Shown one piece after another: positions 43,915 to 53,317 of a stretch of 64,000 bases of DNA (its first letter is position 1; each line of letters opens with the position of its first letter). Source of the DNA: Clostridia bacterium (GTDB lineage Bacteria; Bacillota; Clostridia; Lachnospirales; Lachnospiraceae); NCBI GenBank assembly GCA_910575625.1, contig CAJTFD010000003.1:1-64000 (forward strand), in the 5' to 3' direction. The position numbers and the translations under genes were made by a program. The notes under the pieces were generated by a model. It worked only from the letters and a program-made list of their open reading frames with translations, was not told the origin of the DNA and did no database searches.

Positions 43915-44900
43915 GCGTTCCTCCTGCCCTTGGCGGTCTTGTTCCTTGCTTCGTAGTTTTCATAGGCTTGTACGATCTTCTGGACCAGTGGGTGGCGCAC
44001 CACGTCTTTTCCTGTCAGCTGGCAGAATCCAATGCCCTCGATCTTCTTCAAGACCCGGCCGGCCACATCCAGGCCGGAGACGGTGCCCGCCGGAAGATCT
44101 TTCTGAGAGGCATCTCCTGTCACGATCACTTTGGAGCCGAATCCGATCCTGGTCAGGAACATCTTCATCTGGGCGGGCGTGGTGTTCTGGGCCTCATCCA
44201 GGATGATGAAGGCATTGTCCAGGGTCCGCCCCCGCATGTAGGCAAGCGGCGCCACCTCGATCAGGCCTTTTTCCATATTCCGTGTAAAATGCTCCGGCCC
44301 CATGATCTGATACAGGGCATCGTATAACGGGCGCAGATACGGATCCACCTTACTCTGCAGATCCCCGGGAAGGAATCCCAGCTTCTCCCCCGCTTCGATG
44401 GCCGGACGGGTCAGGATGATCTTGCCCACCTCGTCGCTGCGAAAAGCCGTCACTGCCATGGCCATGGCCAGGTAGGTCTTCCCGGTCCCGGCGGGTCCTG
44501 TGCCGAAGACGATCATATTCTTGCGGATCATCTCCACATATTTCTTCTGTCCCAGGGTCTTCGGACGGATCGGACTCCCCTGTATGGTATGACAGATCAC
44601 ATCCTGGTCGATCTGGGATAATTCTTTTTCTCTCTCTTCCATGGTGAGCGCCAGCGCATAATTCACATTCTGGGTGGTGATGTCATTCCCACGCTTGGAG
44701 GAGGCCAAAAGTTCTTCTAAAAGCCTTTTGGCTTTCTCCACCCGTTCCGGAGCGCCTAAGATCTTCAGCATGCCGTCCCGGCTGACCAGCGTCACGTTCA
44801 ATGTCTTCTCTATGATCTTCAGATGTCCATCAAAAGCCCCGAACACATTCCGCTCGTGTTCCACAGGGAACTCGATCAATGCCTCTAAAATATTGCTCAT
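43911..44900 (-). CDS. phoH: PhoH-family ATPase
   Basis: The 329-residue protein has a KH-like N-terminal region and a RecA-like ATPase core with Walker A GPAGTGKTYLAMAM, the AYMRGRTLDNAFIILDEAQN Walker B region and TGDASQKDLP. PhoH proteins are RNA-linked ATPases of uncertain task. The start overlaps yqfD by 4 bp and the end overlaps ybeY by 4 bp, showing tight coupling. Confidence 0.95.
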   Translation of the reverse strand: MSNILEALIEFPVEHERNVFGAFDGHLKIIEKTLNVTLVSRDGMLKILGAPERVEKAKRLLEELLASSKRGNDITTQNVNYALALTMEEREKELSQIDQDVICHTIQGSPIRPKTLGQKKYVEMIRKNMIVFGTGPAGTGKTYLAMAMAVTAFRSDEVGKIILTRPAIEAGEKLGFLPGDLQSKVDPYLRPLYDALYQIMGPEHFTRNMEKGLIEVAPLAYMRGRTLDNAFIILDEAQNTTPAQMKMFLTRIGFGSKVIVTGDASQKDLPAGTVSGLDVAGRVLKKIEGIGFCQLTGKDVVRHPLVQKIVQAYENYEARNKTAKGRRNA

Positions 44901-46138
44901 TCATCTGTGGTCCTTTCTATAGGTTGCTCTGGTTGCTCCGAAAGGGATAGAGGGACAGCCTTCCCGTTTTTTTCCAGGCCGTAGATGGTCCCTTTGCTTA
45001 TGCACTTCGTTTCCGTTACCTCTATTGTAACATTGTTTTCCAGGATTTCCACCCCTTTTTCTAAGATCTGGTCCAAAAAAAACAAGATCTGATCTTTCGC
45101 CAGCGCACGGGCCTCCTCCTGGGTATATTCTTTTTCAATGATGCGGTACTCATAGCTGATCTTATTGCCGTAGGCGATAGGCAGATAAAAATTCTCCGTC
45201 AGCTTCACTTCTTTAAACCGCCCCACCCGGTCATAGTGTGCAAAAGACTTCCCCGGAAGGCCCAGCGCCAATTCCAGGGAATGGAGCTGCAGGACGAGAT
45301 CCTTCTTCGTCTTTCCGGTGTAGATCCTCTTCTTGTAGGTCAGGGGAAATTCTTTATAATAAGGATAGGACGTTTTGATGTAGACATCCCCGTCCGCAGG
45401 CACCTGAGCCTGGCGTACCAGTTCCCCGTTGTCGTTCATGATATCCACCAGCCCCCGGATCAGTATCTGGCCTTTTTCACACTGATCGCCCACCTGGGCC
45501 TGGGGGATGCCCTGGCGTGTGACCATGCGCAAGATCTCACCGCTCTTGGTGGCCACCAGGTCGCTGGGGACACTTGCCGCCTCCTCTTTTTCGGGAAGGG
45601 CGTCCATATTTTCCTGGACCGAGATCATGAGCCGTGTGCCGCTGATCTTGGCCGCCACCCAGATCATGTCTGGGAAATGCTCCCGGATGCCTGCGGAGAT
45701 CTGAGCACAGGAGATGTCTTTTTTGGCGATGCCATGGCTGATCTTCTGCTCTTCCAGATATTGGAGGATGGACTGGGTGCTGTAGGAGTAATTCCCATCC
45801 ACATGGATGTTCCAGATCCGGGTGGACAAGATCTGCAGCAGCACAAAACATAAGATGATGCCCACAAAGAGCGCTTTGCGCTTCCGATTCCTGTGGAAGA
45901 AAAAAGGCAGACCCCTTTTCAGGATAATATGTATACGGGTATGGGTCTTCCGGCAGATGGGCTGTAAATGGAAAAAATCAGAGAGTGAGATCTCCAGTTC
46001 ACAGTCCCCGCCCAACTCACAGATCTGATACAGGAGCAGACCGTTGTTGGCGCACAGATTCAAAAACCGCTCCATCTCCGGGCTGTGGACGCGGATCCGC
46101 ACATACCCTTTTATAAACCGCACGATCCGATCGATCAT
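44897..46138 (-). CDS. yqfD: Sporulation protein YqfD
   Basis: The 413-residue protein has an N-terminal soluble region, a single membrane helix near residues 88-106 (KALFVGIILCFVLLQIL) and an extracytoplasmic part with FPDMIWVAAKISGTRLMISV, the YqfD signature. YqfD is needed for efficient spore formation in Bacillus and is expressed in the mother cell. Here it is coupled to phoH and 30 bp downstream of yqfC. It marks the host as a spore former or a recent descendant of one. Confidence 0.95.
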   Translation of the reverse strand: MIDRIVRFIKGYVRIRVHSPEMERFLNLCANNGLLLYQICELGGDCELEISLSDFFHLQPICRKTHTRIHIILKRGLPFFFHRNRKRKALFVGIILCFVLLQILSTRIWNIHVDGNYSYSTQSILQYLEEQKISHGIAKKDISCAQISAGIREHFPDMIWVAAKISGTRLMISVQENMDALPEKEEAASVPSDLVATKSGEILRMVTRQGIPQAQVGDQCEKGQILIRGLVDIMNDNGELVRQAQVPADGDVYIKTSYPYYKEFPLTYKKRIYTGKTKKDLVLQLHSLELALGLPGKSFAHYDRVGRFKEVKLTENFYLPIAYGNKISYEYRIIEKEYTQEEARALAKDQILFFLDQILEKGVEILENNVTIEVTETKCISKGTIYGLEKNGKAVPLSLSEQPEQPIERTTDE

Positions 46139-46168
46139 TTTATAAACCTCCCAGATACGTTCTGCCGA

Positions 46169-46447
46169 TCACGCCTCAAAGATGATCTCCTGGAAATGCC
46201 CGCTGATCCCCATCTCATCGCTGGTATAATATTGTATCCGCAGGGACTTGCCGCAGATGCGGATCCGCCCTTTCCGGGTCAGGATGCGGATGCTCTCCTG
46301 GGAGTAGGACTGGATGCTCTTGTAGTTTTCGATGCACAGGCCGCTGTTTCCCGTGACGGTCAGGAGGGGTTCCTGGGACGCTAGGTCTTTCGGCACTTCC
46401 AGGGTACTCATGAGCCCCTCCCGGAAACGGGTATATGTCTCTTTCAT
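46169..46447 (-). CDS. yqfC: Sporulation protein YqfC (YabP/YqfC family)
   Basis: The 92-residue protein has the family pattern LLTVTGNSGLCIENYKSIQS, SIRILTRKGRIRICGKSLRI and a C-terminal GHFQEIIF. YqfC is a small mother-cell sporulation protein that is always coded next to yqfD. It is the first gene of the yqfC-yqfD-phoH-ybeY run. Confidence 0.93.
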   Translation of the reverse strand: MKETYTRFREGLMSTLEVPKDLASQEPLLTVTGNSGLCIENYKSIQSYSQESIRILTRKGRIRICGKSLRIQYYTSDEMGISGHFQEIIFEA

Positions 46448-46495
46448 ATGCGCTCCAGGCTTTTTATTCCCTAGTATATGTAAAAACCTTTCCGA

Positions 46496-47038
46496 TCATG
46501 CAAAACGGAATAAGATCAGGGAAAACCACAGGACCGTGTTGCCGCCCAGCATGTAAGCCATCTGCTGCCGCTCTACGATCTGGGGCACCACGATGCCGTA
46601 ACTCTCCAGACAGGGGTGCATTTTGTCCGGGAAACGGCAAGGGGCGTCGGGGTAGGCGCACTCTTCGCAGATGTCACAGGATTCCGTGGAGAGGACGAAG
46701 GTATCTGATCCCTGTGCGGCCATGTACTGACGGATCTCTTCTGTGACCTCCTCATGGGCCGTGCGGGTGGCGAGCATCTCCTCCATGTCCATCACATCCC
46801 TTACCTCCGCCACCGTAGAAAAAAACAGCCCCTCGGGGTATGTATGGCAGAATCGTTCACATTCCGCTAACTCCCCCACGCCGGGCGGGCAGGCCCATGT
46901 GCTCCCGTATCGCTCACATTCCTGTTTGCAGACCGTCCGCACCCGATCCTCCACGGGAAGGTCGTCTGTGGTGATGATCCGGTATTCATATACTGGAAAC
47001 TGCGCGATGTATCCGTCCAGCCCTGGTATCTCAGTCAT
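46496..47038 (-). CDS. DUF2284 cysteine-rich metal-binding protein
   Basis: The 180-residue protein has clustered cysteines: VCKQECERYG and TWACPPGVGELAECERFC in the N-terminal half, then ESCDICEECAYPDAPCRFP and a final MHPCLESYG. This is the DUF2284 pattern, proposed to bind metal or an iron-sulfur centre. The C-terminal hydrophobic tail (VLWFSLILFRFA) could touch the membrane. The start overlaps the NUDIX gene by 4 bp, so the two are co-translated. Function is unknown. Confidence 0.85.
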   Translation of the reverse strand: MTEIPGLDGYIAQFPVYEYRIITTDDLPVEDRVRTVCKQECERYGSTWACPPGVGELAECERFCHTYPEGLFFSTVAEVRDVMDMEEMLATRTAHEEVTEEIRQYMAAQGSDTFVLSTESCDICEECAYPDAPCRFPDKMHPCLESYGIVVPQIVERQQMAYMLGGNTVLWFSLILFRFA

Positions 47039-47544
47039 GTCTGTCTCCTCCTTTTGTATCTGTTCTTAAGTTCTATGTCCTGGCCGTTTAAGGCTGCGCG
47101 GATGAGCCTGCCTCTCCCGTCGTAGACGAGTTTTAGTGAAAAGAAAGGGGATCTTTCATCCAGGAGTCTGAGGAAGATCTTATCGCCCTCCCAGAGATCT
47201 AGCTTATAAATGTCTGTCTTCTCTACCCAGACAAGCTCTCCCTCATCACAGGGGATCGGCGCGCCTGTGAAACCGTCGGCTGTGAAAAGGGACATGTATT
47301 CGATCTCTCCGTTGCCGGACAGGAAGGTCACCAGACCGCGGAAGGTGTAGGAGGTCAGTGTGTAGCCTGTCTCCTCCTTTACCTCCCGCAGCAGACATTC
47401 CTCGGGGCTTTCGCCCTCTTCGAAATGTCCGCCTACACCGATCCATTTGTCTTTGTTGATGTCGTTTTCTTTTGTTGTACGGTGGAGCATTAAATATTTA
47501 TTTTCTTGTTCTATGTAGCATAATGTACTGAGTCTTGCTGTCAT
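47035..47544 (-). CDS. NUDIX hydrolase (MutT-like)
   Basis: The 169-residue protein carries a full Nudix box from GGHFEEGESPEECLLREV to KEETGYTL, with the REVKEE metal-binding core. Its first strand (LCYIEQENKYLMLHRTT) is typical of 8-oxo-dGTP diphosphatases and related nucleotide-pool cleaning enzymes. The exact substrate is not determined by sequence. It overlaps DUF2284 and borders the restriction-modification island. Confidence 0.9.
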   Translation of the reverse strand: MTARLSTLCYIEQENKYLMLHRTTKENDINKDKWIGVGGHFEEGESPEECLLREVKEETGYTLTSYTFRGLVTFLSGNGEIEYMSLFTADGFTGAPIPCDEGELVWVEKTDIYKLDLWEGDKIFLRLLDERSPFFSLKLVYDGRGRLIRAALNGQDIELKNRYKRRRQT

Positions 47545-47670
47545 AAATCTTACACTTCTTTCTCAGCATATTTTTATTTAGTAATCGATCTGTTTGGATC
47601 TCTACAATAATATTCTTCACAATCCGGATCCGATGCAACAGATGTAAGTTTAACATAACCTGATATATTG

Positions 47671-48099
47671 TCACATATCCAAATAGTCATCAAAAATCAT
47701 TTCCTCTATGACTTTAATACATTCTTCCGTATTTTTAGCAATATCTTTGCCCCAAAAATGTATCACATTCCATCCTAAAAACATTAGTCTCTTATCATTA
47801 TCCTGGTCACGCTGTCTATTTTTTTCTATTTTTTTAATCCAATATTCTGGATTATTCCCTCTTTGTAATTGTAGCTTTAACTTGTCCCAATCTTTTCCAT
47901 GAAAGAACTCACTATCACAGAATATAGCAATTTTATATTTTGGAAGGACAATGTCCGGTTTACCCGGCAACGAAGCGTAGTTTTTGCGATAACGATATCC
48001 TTTTTCCCATAATGCCTTTCTCAAAATAATCTCAATAGATGTATTTTTGCTCTTAACACGTTTCATAGTTTTTGTGACCACTTTCTTATCACGTGTCAT
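47671..48099 (-). CDS. vsr: Very short patch repair endonuclease (Vsr)
   Basis: The 142-residue protein opens MTRDKKVVTKTMKRVKSKNT, has the catalytic aspartate in GKPDIVLPKYK, the FCDSEFFHGKDW segment with the active-site histidine, and the tail RLMFLGWNVIHFWGKDI. Vsr nicks T:G mismatches that arise when 5-methylcytosine deaminates. It is therefore a natural partner for the cytosine methyltransferase two genes upstream. The ATG at 48099 follows GGGGTG. The frame is open to 48150, but that part overlaps the previous gene. AT-rich compared with the surroundings. Confidence 0.9.
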   Translation of the reverse strand: MTRDKKVVTKTMKRVKSKNTSIEIILRKALWEKGYRYRKNYASLPGKPDIVLPKYKIAIFCDSEFFHGKDWDKLKLQLQRGNNPEYWIKKIEKNRQRDQDNDKRLMFLGWNVIHFWGKDIAKNTEECIKVIEEMIFDDYLDM

Positions 48100-48128
48100 C
48101 TTGCCGCACCCCAATCCTGATATCTCTG

Positions 48129-48869
48129 TTATCTTACGATTGTATACCAACTACTATCAAATTCCACCATTTTCAGTAATTTCTCTTTATCGATCAACTC
48201 TGGTTTTTTCACTTTGATATGTGTCCTGTTTTCTGGTATCTTTTCAATGATCGTAAACTGGCTCCCACTTGGCTGCCATGTAAACTTATGTATATCAGTC
48301 TCTTTTTCATAGCCCTCTAAATTATTGTTCTTATTCCATTTAAAAAAGTATAATTCATGGTCATATCGGACGGTATCCAATTCAAATATCAAATATTCTG
48401 TAAAATCTTTCGCTTTTACGAGTACAACTGTCCTGACAAATTTGAATATCCGTCTCACTCCAGATACTCGTTCATTCCATATATCCAAAATCATCCTACC
48501 AATGACAGCAGGATCTTCACTCGTTATCCTGTCCACCCCAAAACTAAAGGTGGGAGAATTCCGACCACTTACAAGCCGGACATTCTTTTGTTTAGAGATA
48601 TCTTTAGAACCAGAAAAGACCGTTTTCGCTCCCCAGCAACAATTATCTAACACCACATCATCAAGCCCGACATTCGACGGCTTCCAGTCTGCTCCTACAC
48701 AATTTGCAAAAATCTGTTCCCACTCATTTCCCTCAAGCGACATCGCTTGTTTTGTTGCCATCATATAGACAATCTCTCTTGCAAATGTATCTACAAATTT
48801 TGCTGGGAATCTGTTCAGATCAAATGGTGCAACTGCTTTATTCACCGTCCTTAATCTTGGTCCATCCAT
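48129..48869 (-). CDS. Probable type II restriction endonuclease of the R-M island
   Basis: This 246-residue soluble protein lies between an m5C methyltransferase and Vsr, the usual place of the cognate nuclease. I do not recognise a named family. A segment near residues 68-85, DDVVLDNCCWGAKTVFSGSK, has a D-then-AK spacing that could be a PD-(D/E)XK active site, and VRLVSGRNSPTFSFG follows. The nuclease call is inference from context. Its recognition sequence should be that of the methyltransferase. Low GC suggests horizontal transfer as a unit. Confidence 0.6.
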   Translation of the reverse strand: MDGPRLRTVNKAVAPFDLNRFPAKFVDTFAREIVYMMATKQAMSLEGNEWEQIFANCVGADWKPSNVGLDDVVLDNCCWGAKTVFSGSKDISKQKNVRLVSGRNSPTFSFGVDRITSEDPAVIGRMILDIWNERVSGVRRIFKFVRTVVLVKAKDFTEYLIFELDTVRYDHELYFFKWNKNNNLEGYEKETDIHKFTWQPSGSQFTIIEKIPENRTHIKVKKPELIDKEKLLKMVEFDSSWYTIVR

Positions 48870-48934
48870 GTACTATCTCCTTCAAAACTGATGATTTTTT
48901 TACAGTATAGCACATTTTCCTTGACATTTCATCA

Positions 48935-49987
48935 CTAAAAAACCAACGGAACAAACTTCTCTATGACTTTTTCCACCATATTGATCGGTATTGCATTTCC
49001 TGCCTGTTTCCTGGCTTGTGTATCAGAGACTACGATCTTAAATTCTTCTGGAAATCCTTGTAACCGCATCATTTCCCGCGGCGTTAATCGACGTTCTCCA
49101 TTTACGAGCAGATAATTATAACTTGCTCCCGCTCTTAAAGCACAACTATATGGATACGAAGATATATTTCCTGATTTATTCTCATGCCATATCGAAGGCA
49201 TTGATGCAGATGTATGTTTTTGCTTACGTTTTTCCACAATCTCCTTAGAAGCATGATATTTTTTATCTACGTCTTTCTCTAATATATCTTCTAATGTCTG
49301 TTTTTTTTCAACATTAAATTCCCAATCCATAGAAAACGGTTTTTTCGCTCCTATAATAATAATCCGCTCTCGCTTCTGAGGTAATCCAAAATCAAGGGCA
49401 TTTAGAACCTTATGGTCCACAAAATAACCCAATTCATCCTCCAACACATGGATTATTGTGTCAAATGTCCTACCACCATCATGGCTTGCTAAATTTTTTA
49501 CATTTTCCAATATAAAAGCATTCGGTTGTTTTTCTTTTAATATCCTCGCAATATCAAAGAAAAGAGTCCCTTTTGTATTGTCTTCAAATCCTTTTTGCAA
49601 ACCGCATATTGAAAATGCTTGACAGGGAAATCCGGCAAACAGCAAATTAAAATCAGGAATTTCCTTTTCATCAATCTTTGTAATATCCCCGACAGGTTTT
49701 TCATTAAAGTTTGCCGCATAACTTTCTTGAGCAAATTTATCTATATCGCTGCTAAACATACATCTCCCTTGGATTCCAAGTTTTTCAAATGCCTGTCTAC
49801 AAGCATAACGAAATCCCCCAATCCCACAAAATAAATCGATAAAATTTATCGTTTCTGGAAGTTTTTTCTTTTCGCAAGTTGGTGATATGGTGTAATATAA
49901 TCTCTCCACATTTACAGATGATCCGTTTATCATAGATTTCTGCGGGATGTCCTCTTCCTTTCTATATTGTTTTATTTTACTTATCAT
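48935..49987 (-). CDS. DNA (cytosine-5)-methyltransferase
   Basis: The 350-residue enzyme has the C5-methylase motifs in order: I (FIDLFCGIGGFR), IV with the catalytic cysteine (FAGFPCQAFS), VI (FILENVKNL), VIII (GLPQKRERIIIIG), a variable target-recognition region near 225-290, then IX (RLTPREMMRLQGFP) and X (RKQAGNAIPI). It methylates cytosine in a specific sequence not readable here. AAGGAGAATGTTCT before the ATG gives a good start. It is the first gene of an AT-rich R-M-Vsr cassette that separates leuA from the NUDIX gene. Confidence 0.95.
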   Translation of the reverse strand: MISKIKQYRKEEDIPQKSMINGSSVNVERLYYTISPTCEKKKLPETINFIDLFCGIGGFRYACRQAFEKLGIQGRCMFSSDIDKFAQESYAANFNEKPVGDITKIDEKEIPDFNLLFAGFPCQAFSICGLQKGFEDNTKGTLFFDIARILKEKQPNAFILENVKNLASHDGGRTFDTIIHVLEDELGYFVDHKVLNALDFGLPQKRERIIIIGAKKPFSMDWEFNVEKKQTLEDILEKDVDKKYHASKEIVEKRKQKHTSASMPSIWHENKSGNISSYPYSCALRAGASYNYLLVNGERRLTPREMMRLQGFPEEFKIVVSDTQARKQAGNAIPINMVEKVIEKFVPLVF

Positions 49988-50084
49988 AGAACATTCTCCT
50001 TAAATTGTGAACCAATTTTTCTCATTTGATTATATATCGCTCATCTACATCTGTCTATCCTTTTTATTTTTTTTTAATTTTTAT

Positions 50085-50135
50085 GAATAAAAAACCTTGC
50101 CAATATCCAGTCTATGATCTGAATATCGGCAAGGC
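50085..50135 (-). terminator. Terminator of leuA
   Basis: On the minus strand, CCTTGCCGATATTCAG pairs (with two G-U pairs) with CTGGATATTGGCAAGG and runs into TTTTTTATT. Confidence 0.85.
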
Positions 50136-50165
50136 TGCTCTTTTGATCTATCTCACCACACAGGC

Positions 50166-51836
50166 TCACTCCTTAGCGCTGTGCACCATATTGTTGATCG
50201 CCGTCACCAGTGCATCGATACTGGCGCGGATGATATCCGGGTCCACGGCCGCGCCCCAGAACAACTGACCTTTTTCATCGCTGATGCCCACATAGGCGAT
50301 GGCCCTGGAACTGGAACTCTGCTCCAGCGCATGCTCCTGGTAAGTCACCAGACGGTAATCAAATCCATATGCTTTTTTCAGGGCATTGCTCACCGCATCC
50401 AGACGGCCGTTCCCCGCCGCCTCGGTGGTGACTGTCTCCCCTTTGTAGGTGGATGTGACCTGGGTGGTGATCCCGTCCACCTGTTGGAAATGTACGCCGT
50501 GGATGCTGTACGGCTCCACGATGTTTTCAAATTTCTTCTTGAACAGCTCGAAGATCTCCTCCGGAAGGAGTTCTTTATGGGTATGGTCGGAGACGGCCTT
50601 GGACGCATAGCCCATGGCCTCGCGCATCTTAGCAGGCAGGTTCAAGCCGAATTTTGTCTCCAGGATATAGCCCACGCCGCCTTTTCCGGACTGGCTGTTG
50701 ATCCGTATCACATCCGCGTCGTAACTGCGTCCCACATCCTTCGGGTCGATGGGCAGATAGGGCACCGTCCAATGCCCAGGTTTTTTCTCCTCCAGCCAGT
50801 GCATGCCCTTGGCGATGGCATCCTGGTGAGAACCAGAAAATGCGGCAAACACCAACGCCCCGCTGTACGGGCTGCGCTCGTCGATCTTCATCCCTGTGTA
50901 CATCTCATAGCACTCGCACACATGCGGCATATTTGAAAAGTCAAGCTGCGGATCCACGCCCTGAGAGTACATATTCATGGCCAGGGTCACGATATCCACA
51001 TTGCCCGTGCGCTCCCCATTTCCAAATAAAGTCCCCTCGATCCGGTCTGCGCCTGCCAGGATACCCATCTCCGCATCGGCCACACCGCATCCCCGGTCGT
51101 TGTGCGGATGGAGGGAGACGACCACATTTTCCCGATATTTCATATTTTCACACATATATTCGATCTGGCTGGCGTACACGTGGGGCATGGAATGCTGTAC
51201 GGTGACCGGCAGGTTGATGATCGCCTTTTTATCAGGCATCGGTTTCCATACGTCCAGGACAGCGTTGCAGACCTCGAGAGCATACTCCGGTTCTGTCCCG
51301 GTGAAACTCTCCGGGCTGTACTCGAACAGGAAATTCCCGTCCGTCTCGTCCGCCAGTTTTTTCAGCAGCGCGGCGCCGTCCACGGCGATCTGCAAGATCT
51401 CCTCTTTTGACTTCTTAAACACCTGTTCCCTCTGTGCCAGGGACGTGGAATTATACACATGGACCACGGCCTTCTCCGCCCCGTCCAGGGCCTCAAAGGT
51501 CTTGCGGATGATGTGCTCCCGCGCCTGCGTCAACACCTGGATGGTCACATCGTCGGGGATCAGGTCGTCCTCGATCAGCTTGCGCAGAAACTGGTATTCC
51601 GTCTCCGAAGCCGCCGGAAAACCCACTTCGATCTCCTTAAAGCCCACTTCCACCAGCAGCTGAAAAAATCTCACCTTCTGGTCTAAGCTCATCGGGATCA
51701 CCAGCGCCTGGTTCCCGTCCCGAAGATCCACACTGCACCAGATCGGCACTCTGTCAATATAGTCTTTTTCAGCCCATTTCATCGATCTTACCGGCGGCAG
51801 AAAATACTGCCGGGTATACTTTCCTGCATCCATCAT
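50166..51836 (-). CDS. leuA: 2-isopropylmalate synthase (LeuA2 type)
   Basis: The 556-residue enzyme has the HMGL-like catalytic domain (VPIWCSVDLRDGNQALV, SLHPHNDRGCGVADAEM with the metal-binding HPHND) and a C-terminal allosteric LeuA dimer domain. It joins acetyl-CoA and 2-ketoisovalerate in the first committed step of leucine synthesis and is usually inhibited by leucine through the C-terminal domain. This longer class is the type often found in Clostridia and Actinobacteria. Transcription is probably controlled by the T-box leader directly upstream. No other leu gene is in the window. Confidence 0.95.
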   Translation of the reverse strand: MMDAGKYTRQYFLPPVRSMKWAEKDYIDRVPIWCSVDLRDGNQALVIPMSLDQKVRFFQLLVEVGFKEIEVGFPAASETEYQFLRKLIEDDLIPDDVTIQVLTQAREHIIRKTFEALDGAEKAVVHVYNSTSLAQREQVFKKSKEEILQIAVDGAALLKKLADETDGNFLFEYSPESFTGTEPEYALEVCNAVLDVWKPMPDKKAIINLPVTVQHSMPHVYASQIEYMCENMKYRENVVVSLHPHNDRGCGVADAEMGILAGADRIEGTLFGNGERTGNVDIVTLAMNMYSQGVDPQLDFSNMPHVCECYEMYTGMKIDERSPYSGALVFAAFSGSHQDAIAKGMHWLEEKKPGHWTVPYLPIDPKDVGRSYDADVIRINSQSGKGGVGYILETKFGLNLPAKMREAMGYASKAVSDHTHKELLPEEIFELFKKKFENIVEPYSIHGVHFQQVDGITTQVTSTYKGETVTTEAAGNGRLDAVSNALKKAYGFDYRLVTYQEHALEQSSSSRAIAYVGISDEKGQLFWGAAVDPDIIRASIDALVTAINNMVHSAKE

Positions 51837-51870
51837 TCTCTATGTCCTCCTTAAAATGATCTGATGATAA

Positions 51871-52235
51871 AGAAAACCCCCGTCTTTTTACAGCCCAAAA
51901 CTGTAAAGAGACGGGGGAACTTTATCATCCAAAACACCTTGTGATGATCCCACGCGGTACCACTCTTGTTTTATGAATCGCCATTCATACACTCATCGGT
52001 ACGGATCCTTGTATCATGATACAGTGATCTTATACCTTCCCTCAGATAACGGGTGGGAAACCGTCTGCGTCTACTTTCTCCTTTGGCATCTCCTGCAAAA
52101 AAAGAGTTCGGGCAGCCGCTCAAAGGTCAGTTCCACATGCACCTTCCGCTGTTTCGCATCAACCAACAGCTTTCTGGAGTCGGGAAGCATATGTACTACT
52201 CCTTCTCATCGCCTTTTGTATCGTATATTAAGATA
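51871..52235 (-). promoter_or_regulatory. T-box leader (tRNA-Leu-sensing) of leuA
   Basis: The leader contains the T-box core AGAGTGGTACCGCG (51966-51953), followed by an intrinsic terminator whose arms carry CCCCCGTCT (51877-51917) and a T-rich tail. The 5' part has the typical GATGAGAAGGAGTAGTA start and a stem-I apical hairpin CTGTTGGTTGATGCGAAACAG-like. A GAACTGACC stretch at about 52124-52132 may hold the specifier CUG (Leu, 52128-52130), which is tentative. Uncharged tRNA-Leu would favour the antiterminator and allow leuA expression. Confidence 0.9.
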
Positions 52236-52240
52236 GAAAT

Positions 52241-52269
52241 AGAGTAACATTTCATAAGGACTTTGTCAA
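52241..52269 (-). promoter_or_regulatory. Promoter of the leuA leader
   Basis: On the minus strand TTGACA (52269-52264), a 17-bp spacer and TACTCT (52246-52241). Confidence 0.65.
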
Positions 52270-52438
52270 ATCTTTTTTTCGTGATCCATCTCTAAAAGCC
52301 CTTGGGCGCGGGCGCTCATGCCGCATCGTCCGCTATCCTCTCCAGGATCTTGTCCGCCTGTTCTTTAAACGGTGGGAATGGATATGGATTTTTTCTTCGA
52401 TCTATGCTATCCTGTAAAAAATCGATCAAGGATACCAT

Positions 52439-53317
52439 ATGAAAAAGATCTTATATACACCGCTGACAGCGACGCCATTTAAGCAAACAGAAAAATACAG
52501 GGAACGCCTGCCGCAGACCCCAGATCTGACCCGATACATACGCTGTTTTTGGGGGAGCGAAATGCCTTATGTGGCAAATGAAAGCTCCCCTTCAACAACG
52601 GTCATTGTCCCGGATACCTGTGCAGATATCATCTATCACATTGACTATACTGCAGACACCATTACCGGCAGATTCTGCGGGATCAATGACACGAGTTATG
52701 AGGCATATGAAGATACACAGGCATCACAGCGCGGACATCTTGTCTCCATATTTGCGATCCGGTTCTATGCCTGGAGCGTCTGTATTTTTTCGGAGGATTC
52801 CCTGAAGGGTACGGTGAACGGCTCTTATGATGTGCGGTCCAGATTCACTTGGCTGGATAAAGAACTGCGGGAACGATTGTTTGAAAAACATTCCCTGGAA
52901 GAACGCAGCCAGATAGCGGAAGGACTGCTGCTGCGCCGTCCATTCCCGGCCAGACAGCATCCGGCGGTGGATCATGCTGTGCAGACGATCCTTTTGCAGA
53001 AAGGGGTCCTGCGTACGGCGCAGCTGGCCGAAGAATGCTGTATCAGCGGCAGACAGCTGGAGCGGCTATTCCACGGATATATCGGCATCACGCCCAAAAA
53101 GCTCTGTAATCTTGTCCGTTACCAGTGCCTGTGGAATGAGATCCTGCGAGATCCGAAGTTCTGCATCCTGGATGCTGTCTGCCGATATGGCTATACAGAC
53201 CAGTCGCATCTGATGCATGCGTTCAAACGTTACCACACGATGGGCATCCAAAAAGCCCTGCTGTATGCGCGCCATAATGTCGGAAATATACAATACTTTC
53301 ATGACCGGCCGTGCTAG
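52439..53317 (+). CDS. AraC-family transcriptional regulator
   Basis: The 292-residue protein has an N-terminal cupin-like ligand region (VIVPDTCADIIYHIDYT) and a C-terminal AraC DNA-binding domain, with the two helix-turn-helix units VLRTAQLAEECCISGRQLER and ILDAVCRYGYTDQSHLMHAF. The final stop codon, TAG at 53315-53317, is the first three bases of a MITE-like repeat, so the C-terminus after the second HTH may have been altered by insertion. AAGGAT precedes the ATG. The VOC-DUF3795 gene downstream is a possible target. Confidence 0.88.
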   Translation: MKKILYTPLTATPFKQTEKYRERLPQTPDLTRYIRCFWGSEMPYVANESSPSTTVIVPDTCADIIYHIDYTADTITGRFCGINDTSYEAYEDTQASQRGHLVSIFAIRFYAWSVCIFSEDSLKGTVNGSYDVRSRFTWLDKELRERLFEKHSLEERSQIAEGLLLRRPFPARQHPAVDHAVQTILLQKGVLRTAQLAEECCISGRQLERLFHGYIGITPKKLCNLVRYQCLWNEILRDPKFCILDAVCRYGYTDQSHLMHAFKRYHTMGIQKALLYARHNVGNIQYFHDRPC

